Source of the DNA: Pyropia haitanensis | Lineage: Eukaryota; Rhodophyta; Bangiophyceae; Bangiales; Bangiaceae | Assembly (NCBI GenBank): GCA_008729055.1 | Contig: SDUX01000010.1 | Span: 2,681,090-2,745,089 of the forward strand | Reading direction: 5' to 3' | Length of the DNA stretch: 64,000 bases | In this document: one piece after another, positions 11,184 to 21,314 of the stretch | Position numbering within the stretch: position 1 is the stretch's first letter | Layout of the letters: every line of letters begins with the position of its first letter | Translations under genes and position numbers: made by a program | Notes under the pieces: model-generated | Database searches by the model: none | What the model saw: the letters and a program-made list of their open reading frames with translations, nothing else | What the model was told of the DNA's origin: nothing

Positions 11184-11303
11184 TATTGTGCGTGCCAGAA
11201 AAAACGACACATACAATTTGCGATGCTGCGATCCATTGGTCCAAAAGCCGATTTTCTGCATGTTTCAGTATTCTCACGTTCGCTTTTTGTGAGACGCACA
11301 ATA
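11184..11303. repeat. imperfect inverted repeat (foldback)
   Basis: Arms of about 24 nt at 11184-11207 and 11280-11303 share TATTGTGCGT and a following A-run with a few mismatches, enclosing about 70 bp. Weaker complementarity continues into the flanks. It could be a small decayed foldback or MITE. Confidence 0.4.
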
Positions 11304-12988
11304 GCTCTGCACATGGCGCTTCACGTCACGGTCGTACGGTGAGTCCGGCAAAACGTGGACGTGTCGACAACATGAAGAGGCCTGTTTCATTGGCTCAGAC
11401 GTCGATTCTGCATGATTTCTCGATAACATCCACTTGTTTTGGGATGCACCGTACGCAGGGTGTATGTCGCCCGATCACACGGCCACAGGAGCTTGGCCAG
11501 AAACAGAGAGAAGGATGGGGCGCATCGCATCCGCAATCCGCAAACTCGACTTCGGGTCGACTCCTGAATCTAGTCTCACCACAGAGCGGGGCGGCGGCCG
11601 CGCCCAGGCCTTCGGCCGGGTCCGCTTACACAACATTTGTTGTGCACTTGGTCCACCCACGTCTGCCCCGGTCTGGGTATTGCCGTGGTTGCGGTCCACC
11701 TCGGGCAGGGTTTTGACCACCTTGGGTAATGCGATCTCAGGTGCCAGCCTGTGGCGTGGGGTCCGGTATCGAGATTGTGAGCGGATGGGCCGCCTGTGCT
11801 GCCGTCCTGGCGCGCATCCTCCACACATGGGTGGCTACGCGGTCGTGCCGGACATGCCCACGACCGCGAGGAGGTCCAGCCTTCCTGCAGCGCGCTTCGT
11901 TTTTCTCCTCCGGACGAGGGGAGATCGTGTTTCTTTCATTGTGCAAGTAGCAGTGACGTTGGGGGGAAGGGTAGGGAGAGGGGCGGGGGTGAGGGTGGGC
12001 GGCGGGCGCGACGCGGGCGCACCGCCGTGCACCGCGGCCAGTCGAATTTTTTTTTGAGGCAGACGGCGTCGTAGGGAATGGAAGGTCGGGGAGGCGGGCG
12101 CGTCGTCCATCCGTCAAGCATCCGCGTGGCGGCGCTCGTCCACCCCGCACCCCGTCACAGCGGCCGTCCCGGTGGCGCGGTCAGGCAGAGCGAGCTGTAG
12201 CCATGCGACACGGCGGTTGGCGGGGGGGCGACGGTAGGGGGGACGGTGTTTGAGGGACGGGGGGGACGTCAGTGGCTGCTGTCTTGGAGGGTGGGGCGGG
12301 GCGGCTGGGTAGTGGACATTCGCGGCGTGTTGTGTGGGCGAGGGGTAGCAGCCGGGGCGCTGGCGTTGTTCTCAGGATGGAGCGAGTGGGGACTGTGGTG
12401 GCTGTTGGGGTGTTTGCGGGTTCGATTGGCGGCGGTGGCGGCCGTGGTGGTGGTGGTGGCGGCGCGGGCGGTGATGGCGTCTTGTGCTGTAGGGGGTGGT
12501 GAAGGGGGCACGTGTGTGATGTGGTAGGGGGGGAGTGTATTGTACTATGCAGTCACTGTGCATTACCCCTTCTTGCCGGTAACCCCATTTTACTACTGGG
12601 GCGCTCAACTTGGGGGAAGGACAGGTGGGATACGAAGCTGAGCTCCCGGGAGATCCCTGGCACGGCATGACCATCGAGGGGAGCTGGGCCGCCGCCGACC
12701 GCCTTCATCGACGCGCCCCCGCCGCGCGCACGGTGGAGGTAACGCGCCCGTCGATCCACGCTGGCGACCCGGTACACGACGTAGGTACGTGCGTACGGGC
12801 GGTCCGCGCGCGCGAAGCTCAACGCGCAGACAACGCGGTCCCACGGCACACATCGCAGTATCCTCGTATTTCTGAATCTCCGCATGTACGCAAGAGTACC
12901 CGACGCACAACCTCGCCGTAGTACTCTTCAAGGATGCTGTACACTAGCCGCTGCCCCCATTTCCCGGGATAAACCGTGAACGGAGGGT

Positions 12989-13044
12989 ACCGGTCCACGT
13001 CCAGTGACGAGGCCATCAGCGGTAACGATTCTTGGTGGACCGGT
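12989..13044. repeat. 10-bp perfect inverted repeat
   Basis: ACCGGTCCAC at 12989-12998 is complementary to GTGGACCGGT at 13035-13044, with a 36-nt spacer. The function is unknown. Confidence 0.5.
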
Positions 13045-13334
13045 CCAATTTTCGGTCCAAGTGAAGCCAGGCGTAAGACGGCCAGGAATAATGCAGGACT
13101 CGGGAGGTTCGGGCCAAACCGACATCGATCAGAGCCCGGACATGCAGCACTGTCAGCAACCCGTGATGGAGAGGCAGTTTGAGATTTTCAAACAGCCGAC
13201 TGTCTCGCCTCAGAGCACATCCAACAATGCCAGGATGGTCGCGAATACGTACACGTGGCTCTCATATTTGCTGGATGGGGTTCGAACGCTCAGCAGTCAA
13301 TACAAACGGCCGCATGACGCCCCAACGGCAGACC

Positions 13335-13462
13335 ATATATGACGAATCTGATTCATATATTTTTAGCAAGTACTCTGCACATTCGGATCGCAGGATGGGG
13401 TTGGTCTCTCCTGCGCCCCATTTTGTGTGAGAATGGGGAGCGAGCGGGACCATCCCCATCCT
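13335..13462. repeat. two adjacent hairpins
   Basis: A perfect 8-bp AT-rich hairpin (13335-13342 with 13353-13360) is followed by a 31-nt inverted repeat (13392-13422 with 13432-13462, 25 of 31 positions complementary) built around AGGATGGGG / CCCCATCCT. Likely mobile-element debris or a structured transcript; no coding content. Confidence 0.45.
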
Positions 13463-13794
13463 GTTGGGGACCTGTGAAACGAAATCGGACCAATGGGGTG
13501 ACTGAAACGTGGCTGTGGACGATCGCGGGCTCGCATCCCAGCTGCTTCTCTGATCCCGATTTGAAGCTACATTCGAGGAATGGGGTTGGGTCTTTGTTCT
13601 CCCACCGGCGTGAACCCGTCCTTCCGCCTTTTCGGCTAGTCTGCGCCCTGTTCTATACAAGTCCTGCAAGACCGGTTGGGGCACGCCCCAACAGAAATGG
13701 GCATCCAACCAGAAGCGCGCACGTGTTCGCTGAAATGAATCATTTGACCGTTGGTCCCGACGTTGCTGGATGTGCTCTCAGGAAGGGGTCCGAC

Positions 13795-13934
13795 TACAGC
13801 TCTTCTCCAAAAAAAGTGTCGCATTCAGAAAGAGGTCCGATTGAGCCAATATCGACCTCTGAGGGGGCGTGGGGGCCGGATCTGGCACAATCAGACCTCT
13901 TTCTGAGTGCGACATTCTTTGGAGAAGAGCTGTA
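13795..13934. mobile_element. MITE-like element with TA target duplications
   Basis: A 136-bp element (13797-13932) with terminal inverted repeats of about 50 nt that begin CAGCTCTTCTCC and are about 90% complementary, apart from a 2-nt gap in an A-run. The central loop is about 36 bp. Both ends are flanked by TA (13795-13796 and 13933-13934). A TA target duplication with CAG-initiated ends is typical of Tc1/mariner-type non-autonomous elements. There is no coding capacity. Confidence 0.7.
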
Positions 13935-14590
13935 CCTCAAAAAGGGAGGCTCGGCAAGGCGAGTGCCCCAAAGGTGACCCTCCAGGCACCATGCAAAAAT
14001 TGCAGCTCGACGTCCACCAACTGCTCGTGCGCGAGTAACCGCTGGAGAAATCGGCACCTGGAGTCAGCAGGTGTACACGTGCAGTGAACCACGCGACAGG
14101 CTCCTGCGGTTGTTGAAAGCGATTCGTGGTTGGGCGCTCCGCCACTCGTGATCTGTTCAGGCCCGCGATGGGGCTTCAGAGCTGGACGTTGAATCGTGCT
14201 TCTGCTCACCCTGCGCGGCGGACACTGCATGCAGAAGCGTGTATCGTCACGTGAGAATGGACCGGCATGTCTCTCTCTCGTGATAGGCTTATTGAGAAAT
14301 TAGGTTGGGATGGTTTCCGATTACTGGCACTGATGTTTGAATTAATCTCTAGGAGCGTGGGACACCGAGTACCCTCTCTGTGTTGCCCGGTTGTCAAGTT
14401 GATCGTCCCAATTTTGGTGGTTGTGCATGCGGCACGAAAAACATTCGCCTATTGTTACACAGACCTAAAACTAACCTGGCTATTGCAGACGCGCTTCAAC
14501 GAGCATACTAGCTTATCGCGATGTATGTCCGTTTTACGCTTTGTTTGGTGGGTATCGCTCGTCGAGCCACGGCCGGCCAGCGCGGCGTCA

Positions 14591-15691
14591 TCACACCAGC
14601 GCCACTGACCAGCGGCGCTCGGCGCAGGCGGCACGCCGAGCCACGTCACGCGCGCGGGCGGCACGGCGGCGGCCACGGTCGGTGGCGTCCCGCCCCCCCC
14701 CCCCCCTTCCGCGGGAGCCGGAGCGGACGTGCGCCCCCCCCCCCAGGGTCCGGTCCGTTGCCGCCGCCGCCGCCCGTCGCCCACCGTCTCGCGGAGGATG
14801 GTTCGGCCACGCCGCCTCTGGTGGGAGCGCGCGAACGCTGCACCCGCCGCGCGCCCACGCCCAATCCAGAAGCGCTTCCCAGTCGACGGGCCGCAGCGTG
14901 ACACGGTAGTGGTCGTGCGGCTCGGCGAAGCGGTGGTCGGTGACGGCGGTGGCGCCCGCGTCCGCGGCGTGCGGGGAGCGTCGCTCAGTCGGGTTCAGCT
15001 GCGTCACGGTCAGGGCGGGGCAGCTGGCCCAGAAGGGCGTGCGCAGCAGCGGCGGCGGCGGCCGGCCGGCCGTCCGCGCTGGCTCGGTCACCGCCGCCGG
15101 TGCGCTCGTGATGTGCCAGCACACGTCGGCAACGAGTGGCCCGGGCGTGAGCCGGGGCCCCCCGCGGTGAGCAAGCGCCGATGCCAGCCGCGCCGCCGCG
15201 GCTGCCGCCGAGTCGCCTGGCGACTCGCCGACGGGGAGGCCGGCGGCAGCGGCGGCGGCGGCCAGGCTGGCGGTCGCCTCCTCCTTCCACTGCCGCGTCA
15301 GAGCTCGCCCCGCAACACGGTTCCCGTTCGCCCACAGCGGCTCGCCCGTCGTGGCGTGCACATACTGGGTGAGGAGGACGTTCAGCACGGCGGCGGTGCG
15401 GGCGGCGGCCGCGGCCGCGGCCGCGGCCGCCGGCCGCCGCGGCACGCCGTCGGAGAGGATGACCGCAACGGCGGTGGCGTGAGGGGTGGGCGCACCAAAG
15501 GCGGCGGCCAGGTCGGCCGCCCCTGCACGCCTGCCTGCCGCCCCGTTGGTGTAGATCGAGTCCGATAACAGGGGGGACGGGGGGGGGGTACGTCCCCCGC
15601 CGGCGGCGGACGCGGGAGGAGGGGGAAGTACGGCGTCGTCTCGAACGAGGAGCTCGAGGCAGACGCCCCGGCGCTTGAGGCGGACCCACAT
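14591..15691 (-). CDS. SBDS-like (Shwachman-Bodian-Diamond N-terminal domain) protein, divergent
   Basis: A 366-residue open frame starting at the first in-frame ATG (15691). The first ~150 residues follow the SBDS N-terminal (FYSH) domain: RLKRRGVCLELLV, a Pro-rich insertion, then SIYTNG...ADLAAAFG, VILSDGVP, an Ala-rich helix, and LLTQYVHATTGEPLW before N-RVAGRAL. This parallels the SBDS order of a K-x-G-x-F-E strand, VF-x-A..., a DL...AFG helix, an ILxxGE strand and an NPETKxPY turn. SBDS/Sdo1 releases eIF6 from pre-60S ribosomes; fungal Rtc3 has the N-terminal domain alone. Residues after ~160 do not clearly match SBDS domains II and III, and the last ~70 are Arg/Gly-rich and may be out of frame after a poly-G run (the complement of C's near 14730-14743). 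It may be a divergent paralog rather than the main SBDS protein. Confidence 0.55.
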   Translation of the reverse strand: MWVRLKRRGVCLELLVRDDAVLPPPPASAAGGGRTPPPSPLLSDSIYTNGAAGRRAGAADLAAAFGAPTPHATAVAVILSDGVPRRPAAAAAAAAAARTAAVLNVLLTQYVHATTGEPLWANGNRVAGRALTRQWKEEATASLAAAAAAAGLPVGESPGDSAAAAAARLASALAHRGGPRLTPGPLVADVCWHITSAPAAVTEPARTAGRPPPPLLRTPFWASCPALTVTQLNPTERRSPHAADAGATAVTDHRFAEPHDHYRVTLRPVDWEALLDWAWARGGCSVRALPPEAAWPNHPPRDGGRRAAAAATDRTLGGGAHVRSGSRGRGGGGRDATDRGRRRAARARDVARRAACAERRWSVALV

Positions 15692-16927
15692 GCCGGCGCT
15701 TGTCCGGTTTTAGCTCATGAGCGGGGAGGGGGACGAATCGAAGAGGGACAGAGGAAGAGCAAGCGCGGAAGGGGGGGAGAGGGACAGAACGGAGGACACT
15801 AGAACCGAAAGGGGTGCGGGGGGATTGACAGTGCACACGGTGGCTCCTGCTACTCCACGGCCAGAGGTGGTGACCTCCGCAGAGGTGGGTTCCCCACTGT
15901 ACCCGGCGGGGACCTGCGGCGAGCGCTTTCTGCACTTTCCCTGCGGGTGGGTGGGGCGGCGCGCGTGGGCACCAGGCGGTGGCGCCGCTGATGGCGCCTG
16001 GTGCCGACAAGGGGGGCTGGGTCAGCCGCGGCGAACCCCGTGCAGACGTCGGCTGACGTGGCCCACGACGGGTCCAGAGATCGGATACAAAAAATCACGA
16101 CATCGACATAAGCCTGTTCAAATCGCAAAGGTAGTAGCAATTCTGCACAAGAATGTTTGCCAGACATAAGCTTCTTTGTCTTTGACGCCAAGCTGCGTTT
16201 GCGTCAACATTCGCTCTGATTCATGTGCCACGAACGCGCGGCAATGAAAAAGCAGTAGACGGCAACGGTAATGCGGATTTCAACTCGCTCCCCGACGCGG
16301 ACGAGCCCCTCTGGTAGCCCTGTTTAACCACACAGGTGCCGCGGAGCGGCTCACCACTTGTCGTCTGTTGTCCGCCACCCGTCACTCACGCCGCAGTGAG
16401 AATTGCCGGACGGGACAGGGCAGAAGGTGGGACCAGGACGAATGCGGACGCTGCCGGGCGGAGATGGTAGCGGCGGCGGCGACAGATGCACCGGCGGCGG
16501 GAAGGGGGGGACGTGACCGCCGCGACGACTGGCGCGGCGGCGGCGCAGCGGCCACCCCACGGCGCTCCCCCAACCGCCGCCGTGTGCCGTGCGTTGCCGC
16601 GGCGGCGGTGGCAGCGGCAGCGGCAGTGGCGACGGGGGGGGCGGCGGCGGCGGTGGTGGCAGGGGCGGCTGCGGCAGCAGGGGCGCCTGCGGCGGCGGTG
16701 GCCGCAGAGGCGGCGACGCGCCCCTGCACCTCACCATCGGCGAGGCCGGTCAGTGGGGGGGGGAGCGACCCGTCTGGGGCGCGGGCGGCATCCCTGCGAC
16801 GGGGGGGGAGGGGGCAACGGGCGCGTCCGCGGCGGGCGACGGCAACTAGAAGAAAAACGATTGAGCGCGAGCAACAGACGGCGCAGGCTGGTGCCTCCCC
16901 TCCCGCCCTCCCCCCCCTCCGCCCCCC
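15692..16927. other. intergenic region between the SBDS-like and parvulin genes
   Basis: Holds the presumed SBDS-like promoter (no clear TATA box), a strong palindrome at 15968-16005, a lower-GC patch at about 16080-16330, and a GC/Ala-Gly-coding-like repetitive stretch at about 16450-16850 that I cannot assign to a gene. The parvulin 3' end lies just below 16928; GTTTTTCTTC on the minus strand near 16850 could be a 3' element. Confidence 0.35.
15968..16005. repeat. 11-bp-arm palindrome with GGCACC/GGTGCC core
   Basis: GGCACCAGGCG (15968-15978) is perfectly complementary to CGCCTGGTGCC (15995-16005), with a 16-nt loop. It lies about 280 bp upstream of the SBDS-like start and belongs to a set of similar palindromes in this window. 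Confidence 0.6.
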
Positions 16928-18549
16928 TCACATGCGTCGGCCTTCGACCAGCACACTGCGGGCAGGTGGGAGGGGTGCTCCGGCATGGGGGGTGGAGCAC
17001 CACCAGAGCAAGAGGCCGGGGGCGAGTGAGGGCGTGGTGGGGGGGGGACAGAGCAGAACAGAGACGGCAGCGTGGGTGGTCAGTTGGCTGGGCCGGGTGA
17101 GCGCATGGATGGCAAAGCAGTGGGGGGGGGGGGGGTGCGTCAACGCTGCCAGCCGCATCGGCGGGGGCCCGCCCACCACCCCCAACCCCTGGCGACACGT
17201 ACGGCCTGGTGGCGGCGGCGGGGGGGATGCCACGCCGCGCGGCCACCAAGACGGAGGCGCCGGCGCCCGCACCAGGACGGCGGGGAAAACATACATGTGC
17301 CACCCGTTGGAGCCCTTGAAGCTGCCGCACCGCCCCGTGCGGAGGTGGGCGCCCACGGGAGAGAGGAGGGGGAGCACCCGGGGGGAGGGGGAGCAGGGGG
17401 GCGGGGAGGAAGGAACAGAGCGGCCGCAGCGAGCGCCCGAGAAAAAGAGCCACCCCAGCCAACACGTGGACAGCCGAGCCGGGTCGGCGCGGGGGCGCCC
17501 GGCCACACGCACGGCCGCGCAGCGCGTCGACGCACCGCCACTCGCGCGTCAGCATCTGGGTCGCCGCCCGTGGCGGGCGCCACCACCCCACCGGCCGCCG
17601 CGTCGGCCTGCGCGGTGCGGCCGCCGTCGGTACGCCACTACCGCGCCCCACCGGCGCCGCGGCGGGGGCGACCACCCTCCCCGCCCCCCCAGCCCCCCCT
17701 GTCGTCGTCGGACGGCGGGCGCCGCTGTCCTCCCGCCGCGCGTCCACGCCCTGCCCATCCCCCTGCAACGCCCACGCTCCATTCGCCCCCCGCACCCCCC
17801 CCCCCTTCCGCGGCACAAAGAACTACGGGGACCCACACCCAGTGTCACCCCCCTTGAGCTCCCCCCCGCCCACACGCCACCCACAATACGTACGGTTCGC
17901 TGCACGCGCCCGGGGGGCTCCCAAAGGCCTGCTCCTGGAACTTGCCCTCCATTTTGCCGCGCGGGAACCAGCCGAGGTTGCCCCCCGCCTTGCTGCTGCT
18001 GCACTCAGAGTACTTCATGGCAATCTAGGAGGGGAGAGGGGGGGGGGTGGAGGGCAGCAAGAAGAGAGAACGAACGGGGCAGGAAGGGGGGAGGGGGGGC
18101 GCGGCGAGGGCCACCGGTGGATGGTGCGTCAGCATGCACGGGCCACCCGGCGGCGTGGCCGCCAAGCAACGAGGGCGGCCATCCTAGAGCGCCACAGGGT
18201 ATCGTGCGACGCCCCTACACGCGCTACACGTACACAAACCGCCAACCCCAATGCGGGGGGTGCAAAAAAAACACGCGGCAGGCCCACGCGCGGCCGCAGC
18301 GTGGGGTACTTCCCCCCCCCCCCCCCCCCCCCCGCCCCTCCAGACGACCCCCCCCCTCCCCACCTCCCCCCCCCCGCCACCAGCACGCACCTCCCCAAAC
18401 TTGGGCCCCGGCACCTTGCTGCCATCGTCCAGCCACCCCTCCCGCAGCTCCCGGTACGCGTCGTTGATTTTGCCCTGCTTCTCGCACAGGATGTGCCGCG
18501 CCTTGACAAAGTTGCACGTGGAGAGCTTACCGTCCCCGCCGCCGCCGCC

Positions 18550-18587
<38 letters not shown>

Positions 18588-18684
18588 CGGCCTTGCCCTT
18601 GCCCTTGCCCCCGCCGGCGGCCTTGTCCCCACCACCGCCCTTACCGGCGCCCTTGCCGCCGGCAGCCGCGCCCTTCTTGCCCAT
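16928..18684 (-). CDS. parvulin-type peptidyl-prolyl isomerase (Par14/PIN4-like), four exons
   Basis: Spliced from 18684-18391, 18024-17894, 17321-17295 and 16955-16928, giving 480 nt and 159 residues. The frame is kept across all joins, with donors GTGCGT, GTACGT and GTATGT and acceptors TAG, CAG and CAG. The N-terminus (about 1-50) is a Lys/Gly-rich tail with a poly-Gly run, like the basic nucleic-acid-binding tail of Par14. The parvulin domain follows: ARHILCEKQGKI, KFGEIAMKYSEC, then the SSSKAGGNLGWFPRGKM core, FQEQAFG, and the end FKGSNGWHIVLVEGRR, equivalent to the usual GYHIIMVEGR. Parvulins isomerise X-Pro bonds; Par14 acts in the nucleus/nucleolus. The third and fourth coding exons are only 27 and 28 nt, so a gene finder would easily miss the C-terminus. 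Introns of 366, 572 and 339 bp have C-rich acceptor tracts. Confidence 0.9.
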
Positions 18685-20044
18685 CTCGACCGTCCGCGCG
18701 GCAGGCACGCAAAAAGGAGCGCGGCGTCCGCGCGGAAGGAACACGGAAGGAGCGCAGCAGGCGGGAAGATGAGGCGGTAGGGAAGCGGGGGGGGGGGGGG
18801 GGCTGGGTCGTCGCCCACGTCGCGTGGCGCTGCCAAGGTGGGCAGCCGCTCTCGACCGCGGTGACGTGGTGGGCTGCGTGTGCCACCGAACGGAGGGTGC
18901 TTTTTCGTGGATCCATGAAAAAGCTTCCCACGATTTTTCGGGACCCTTGATTCCAGAGTCGTCAATTGATCCGCTGTTGGAGCACATGTGGCCGACTACT
19001 TTGGAAATCTCATTATTTTTGACCCTGAGCATTTCTAAACCGGCGCCACCACCAGTTCCGCCCCGTAGAGAGCAGTCGATTGCTCGGGCGATCAATGGCG
19101 CACGCTCCGCCTCACCCAGTTTGACAGAGTGGACGACGTGCGTCGCAGTGTTGCCCAACCGCGTCCCTGTGGGTACTACAGCCGCCTCCGTACAGTGATC
19201 CGCGCTACAGAGCCTGTCCAGGCTCTTCTGCCGCCTGACATGCGGATGGAGCGCCTGAGCGTCGACCCCGCGGCTATCGGCTTCTGCAGCTCCGCCAGTT
19301 TCTTCGACGCGGCCAATGATACCGATAGAACGGTCTGGCATCCCATGCAAGATGTACTGTATCGGGCAGGGGTTAATCCGGGCGGCTTTCGAGCACACAT
19401 TCTTTGAACGCGGCTATCTCCGTTCGACCCATCGCAATGAGAATGAGGGTTCTACAGTCGTGCGCAACACATCTATCTCAGCTTGGCGTTAACCACAGCT
19501 CGTTCAGGCCCAAGGTCGTACTGTTCGACCTGAAAATGGCCCAGGAGTCCAAAGTTAGGGTCGAAAGTCTGAACAGCACCGAACTTTGCTTGAATAAATA
19601 TCACACATAGTATTTGCATTATCGCTTCCGCGTTGGTCCGGGGTACAATTTGGTTCATAGTTTGGACGCCGACTCTGGATTCCCTCATTTGATCCGCTGG
19701 GCGGACTCATCTGATCTGGTCGGCAAGGCAGCAAAGACACTTGACTCTATCGTACTTGCCTCTGGATTGAGCGTGGGTGGCGGCGCCGCCGACGCGGCGC
19801 CGCGAGCCAACGTCGTGCCGCCGCCGCCTGCCGCTCGCGCGCGCGGTGGCCCGCCGCCATCCGCCGCCGGGCCGCCACTGCGCCACCCCCCCCCCCTCCC
19901 CTCCCCCCTCGTTCCCAGGACCCCTCCCATCCCCCTCCGCGCCCCCACCACCCCTCCCCACGCCGCTCCCCAACGCCACCGGCTCCCGACGGCGGCGGCC
20001 CTTGTGCCGCTCCCCCCCCCACCCCCCCCCTCCCCCCGGCACCC
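18685..20044. other. intergenic region between the parvulin and bromodomain genes
   Basis: The two genes diverge from here. About 18880-19770 is lower in GC with only short, unsupported open frames; the remainder towards 20044 is C-rich leader-like sequence. I find no TATA box that is clearly tied to either start. Confidence 0.4.
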
Positions 20045-20500
20045 ATGACCGCGCTGCCGCGGCGGCGGCCGCCGCCGCCACCCGGCGGCGGCCGCCCCCC
20101 ACCCGCAACCGCGGCGGCGGCGGCGGCCGCCGCCGCCGCCGCTGCCGCTGCCGCCGCCGCCGCCGCCGCCACCGCCGCGCCGCCGCCGCCGCCGCCACCC
20201 CCGCCGCTGCCGCCGCCGCCGCCGCCGCCGCCGCCGTCACGGCCGCTGCCGCGGCCGGCGGCGGCCGCCGCGGCCGAGCCGCCGCCGCCGGCCGCCGCCG
20301 CCAGCCACCCCGCGGCCGGCGTGTCCGCCGCCGCCCCGCTGGTGCACGGCAAGCCCGCGGCGGCGGCAGCGCCGGCGGCGGCGGCCGCCGCCGCGGCGGC
20401 GACGGCGGCGGCGGCGGCGGTACCACCGCGGCGACCGCCGCCGCCGCGCCCGCCGCGCCGTGCCGCGCCGGTGGCCGCGTCTGTAGGGCGGCCGCCGGCA

Positions 20501-20551
<51 letters not shown>

Positions 20552-21272
20552 GTGGTGGCGACGGCGGCGGCGGCGCCGCCGCCGCTGCCGGCACCCGCCG
20601 CCGCCGTGCGGCGCCCCCCCCGGCGGGCTCCCCCCCCCCTCCCGCGGCGGCGGTGGCCGCCACCGCGGCGGCCGCGCCGGGTGGCGGCGCCGCCCCCCCG
20701 CCGGCCGCCGCCCCGCCCCCGCCGGCCGCCGCGCCCATTGTCACGGCGCTGCGGCTCGCCGCGGCGCGGCTCACCGCCCGCCCGCCAGTCGCGCTGCCCG
20801 ACCGGTCGCCGCCCGCCGCCGCTGCCGCCGCCGCCGTCGGCAGGCGGCAGGGCGGCGGCGTCGGCGGCGGCGGCGGCGGCGGCGGTGCGCCCGCGCCGCG
20901 GCCCGTCGCCAAGCGCGCGCGGCGGGGCGGCTCGCCGGCGCCGGCGCCGTCGCCGTTGCCATCCCTGTCGCCGTCGCTGGCGGCGGCGGCGTCGACAGCG
21001 GCGGCGGCGGCTGACGCGGCGGCCGTCCCCGGCGGGGTGCACCTGCCGCTGGCGGCGTACCTGCCCGACCGCCGCGGCGCGTGGCCGCCGCGGCCGCCGC
21101 TCGAGATCATTGACTTGACCGGCAGCCCGCGGGCGGCGGCCGCGGCGGCCGGCCCGCCGCCGCCGCGGTCGCCGTCGCCGTCGCCGCCGGCGCGGGCCCT
21201 CCCGTCGGCGCCGCCGGCCGCACCGCCGCCGTCGGCGCCGCCGGCCGCACCGCCGCCGTCGGCGGCGGCTAG

Positions 21273-21314
<42 letters not shown>

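Larger units (their letters stand above)
7057..14590. other. 7.5-kb gene-poor, lower-GC region
   Basis: After a GC-rich stretch that should hold the CCCH promoter (to about 7900), composition drops sharply and stays lower to about 14500. Open frames are short or have no recognisable domain. It contains paired CCAAT motifs (10989-11046), several foldbacks (11184-11303, 12989-13044, 13335-13462) and a MITE-like element (13795-13934). I see no convincing transposase, reverse transcriptase or RNA gene; decayed mobile DNA is likely but unproven. Confidence 0.45.

Noticed and set aside
13262..13310. GGGGTTCGAACGCTC as a possible tRNA T-arm
   Set aside because: No matching T-stem, anticodon arm or acceptor stem can be folded around it.
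16368..18467. 699-residue open frame on the plus strand across the parvulin gene
   Set aside because: The minus strand here gives a fully spliced parvulin with consensus splice sites; the plus-strand frame is Arg/Pro-rich and featureless.
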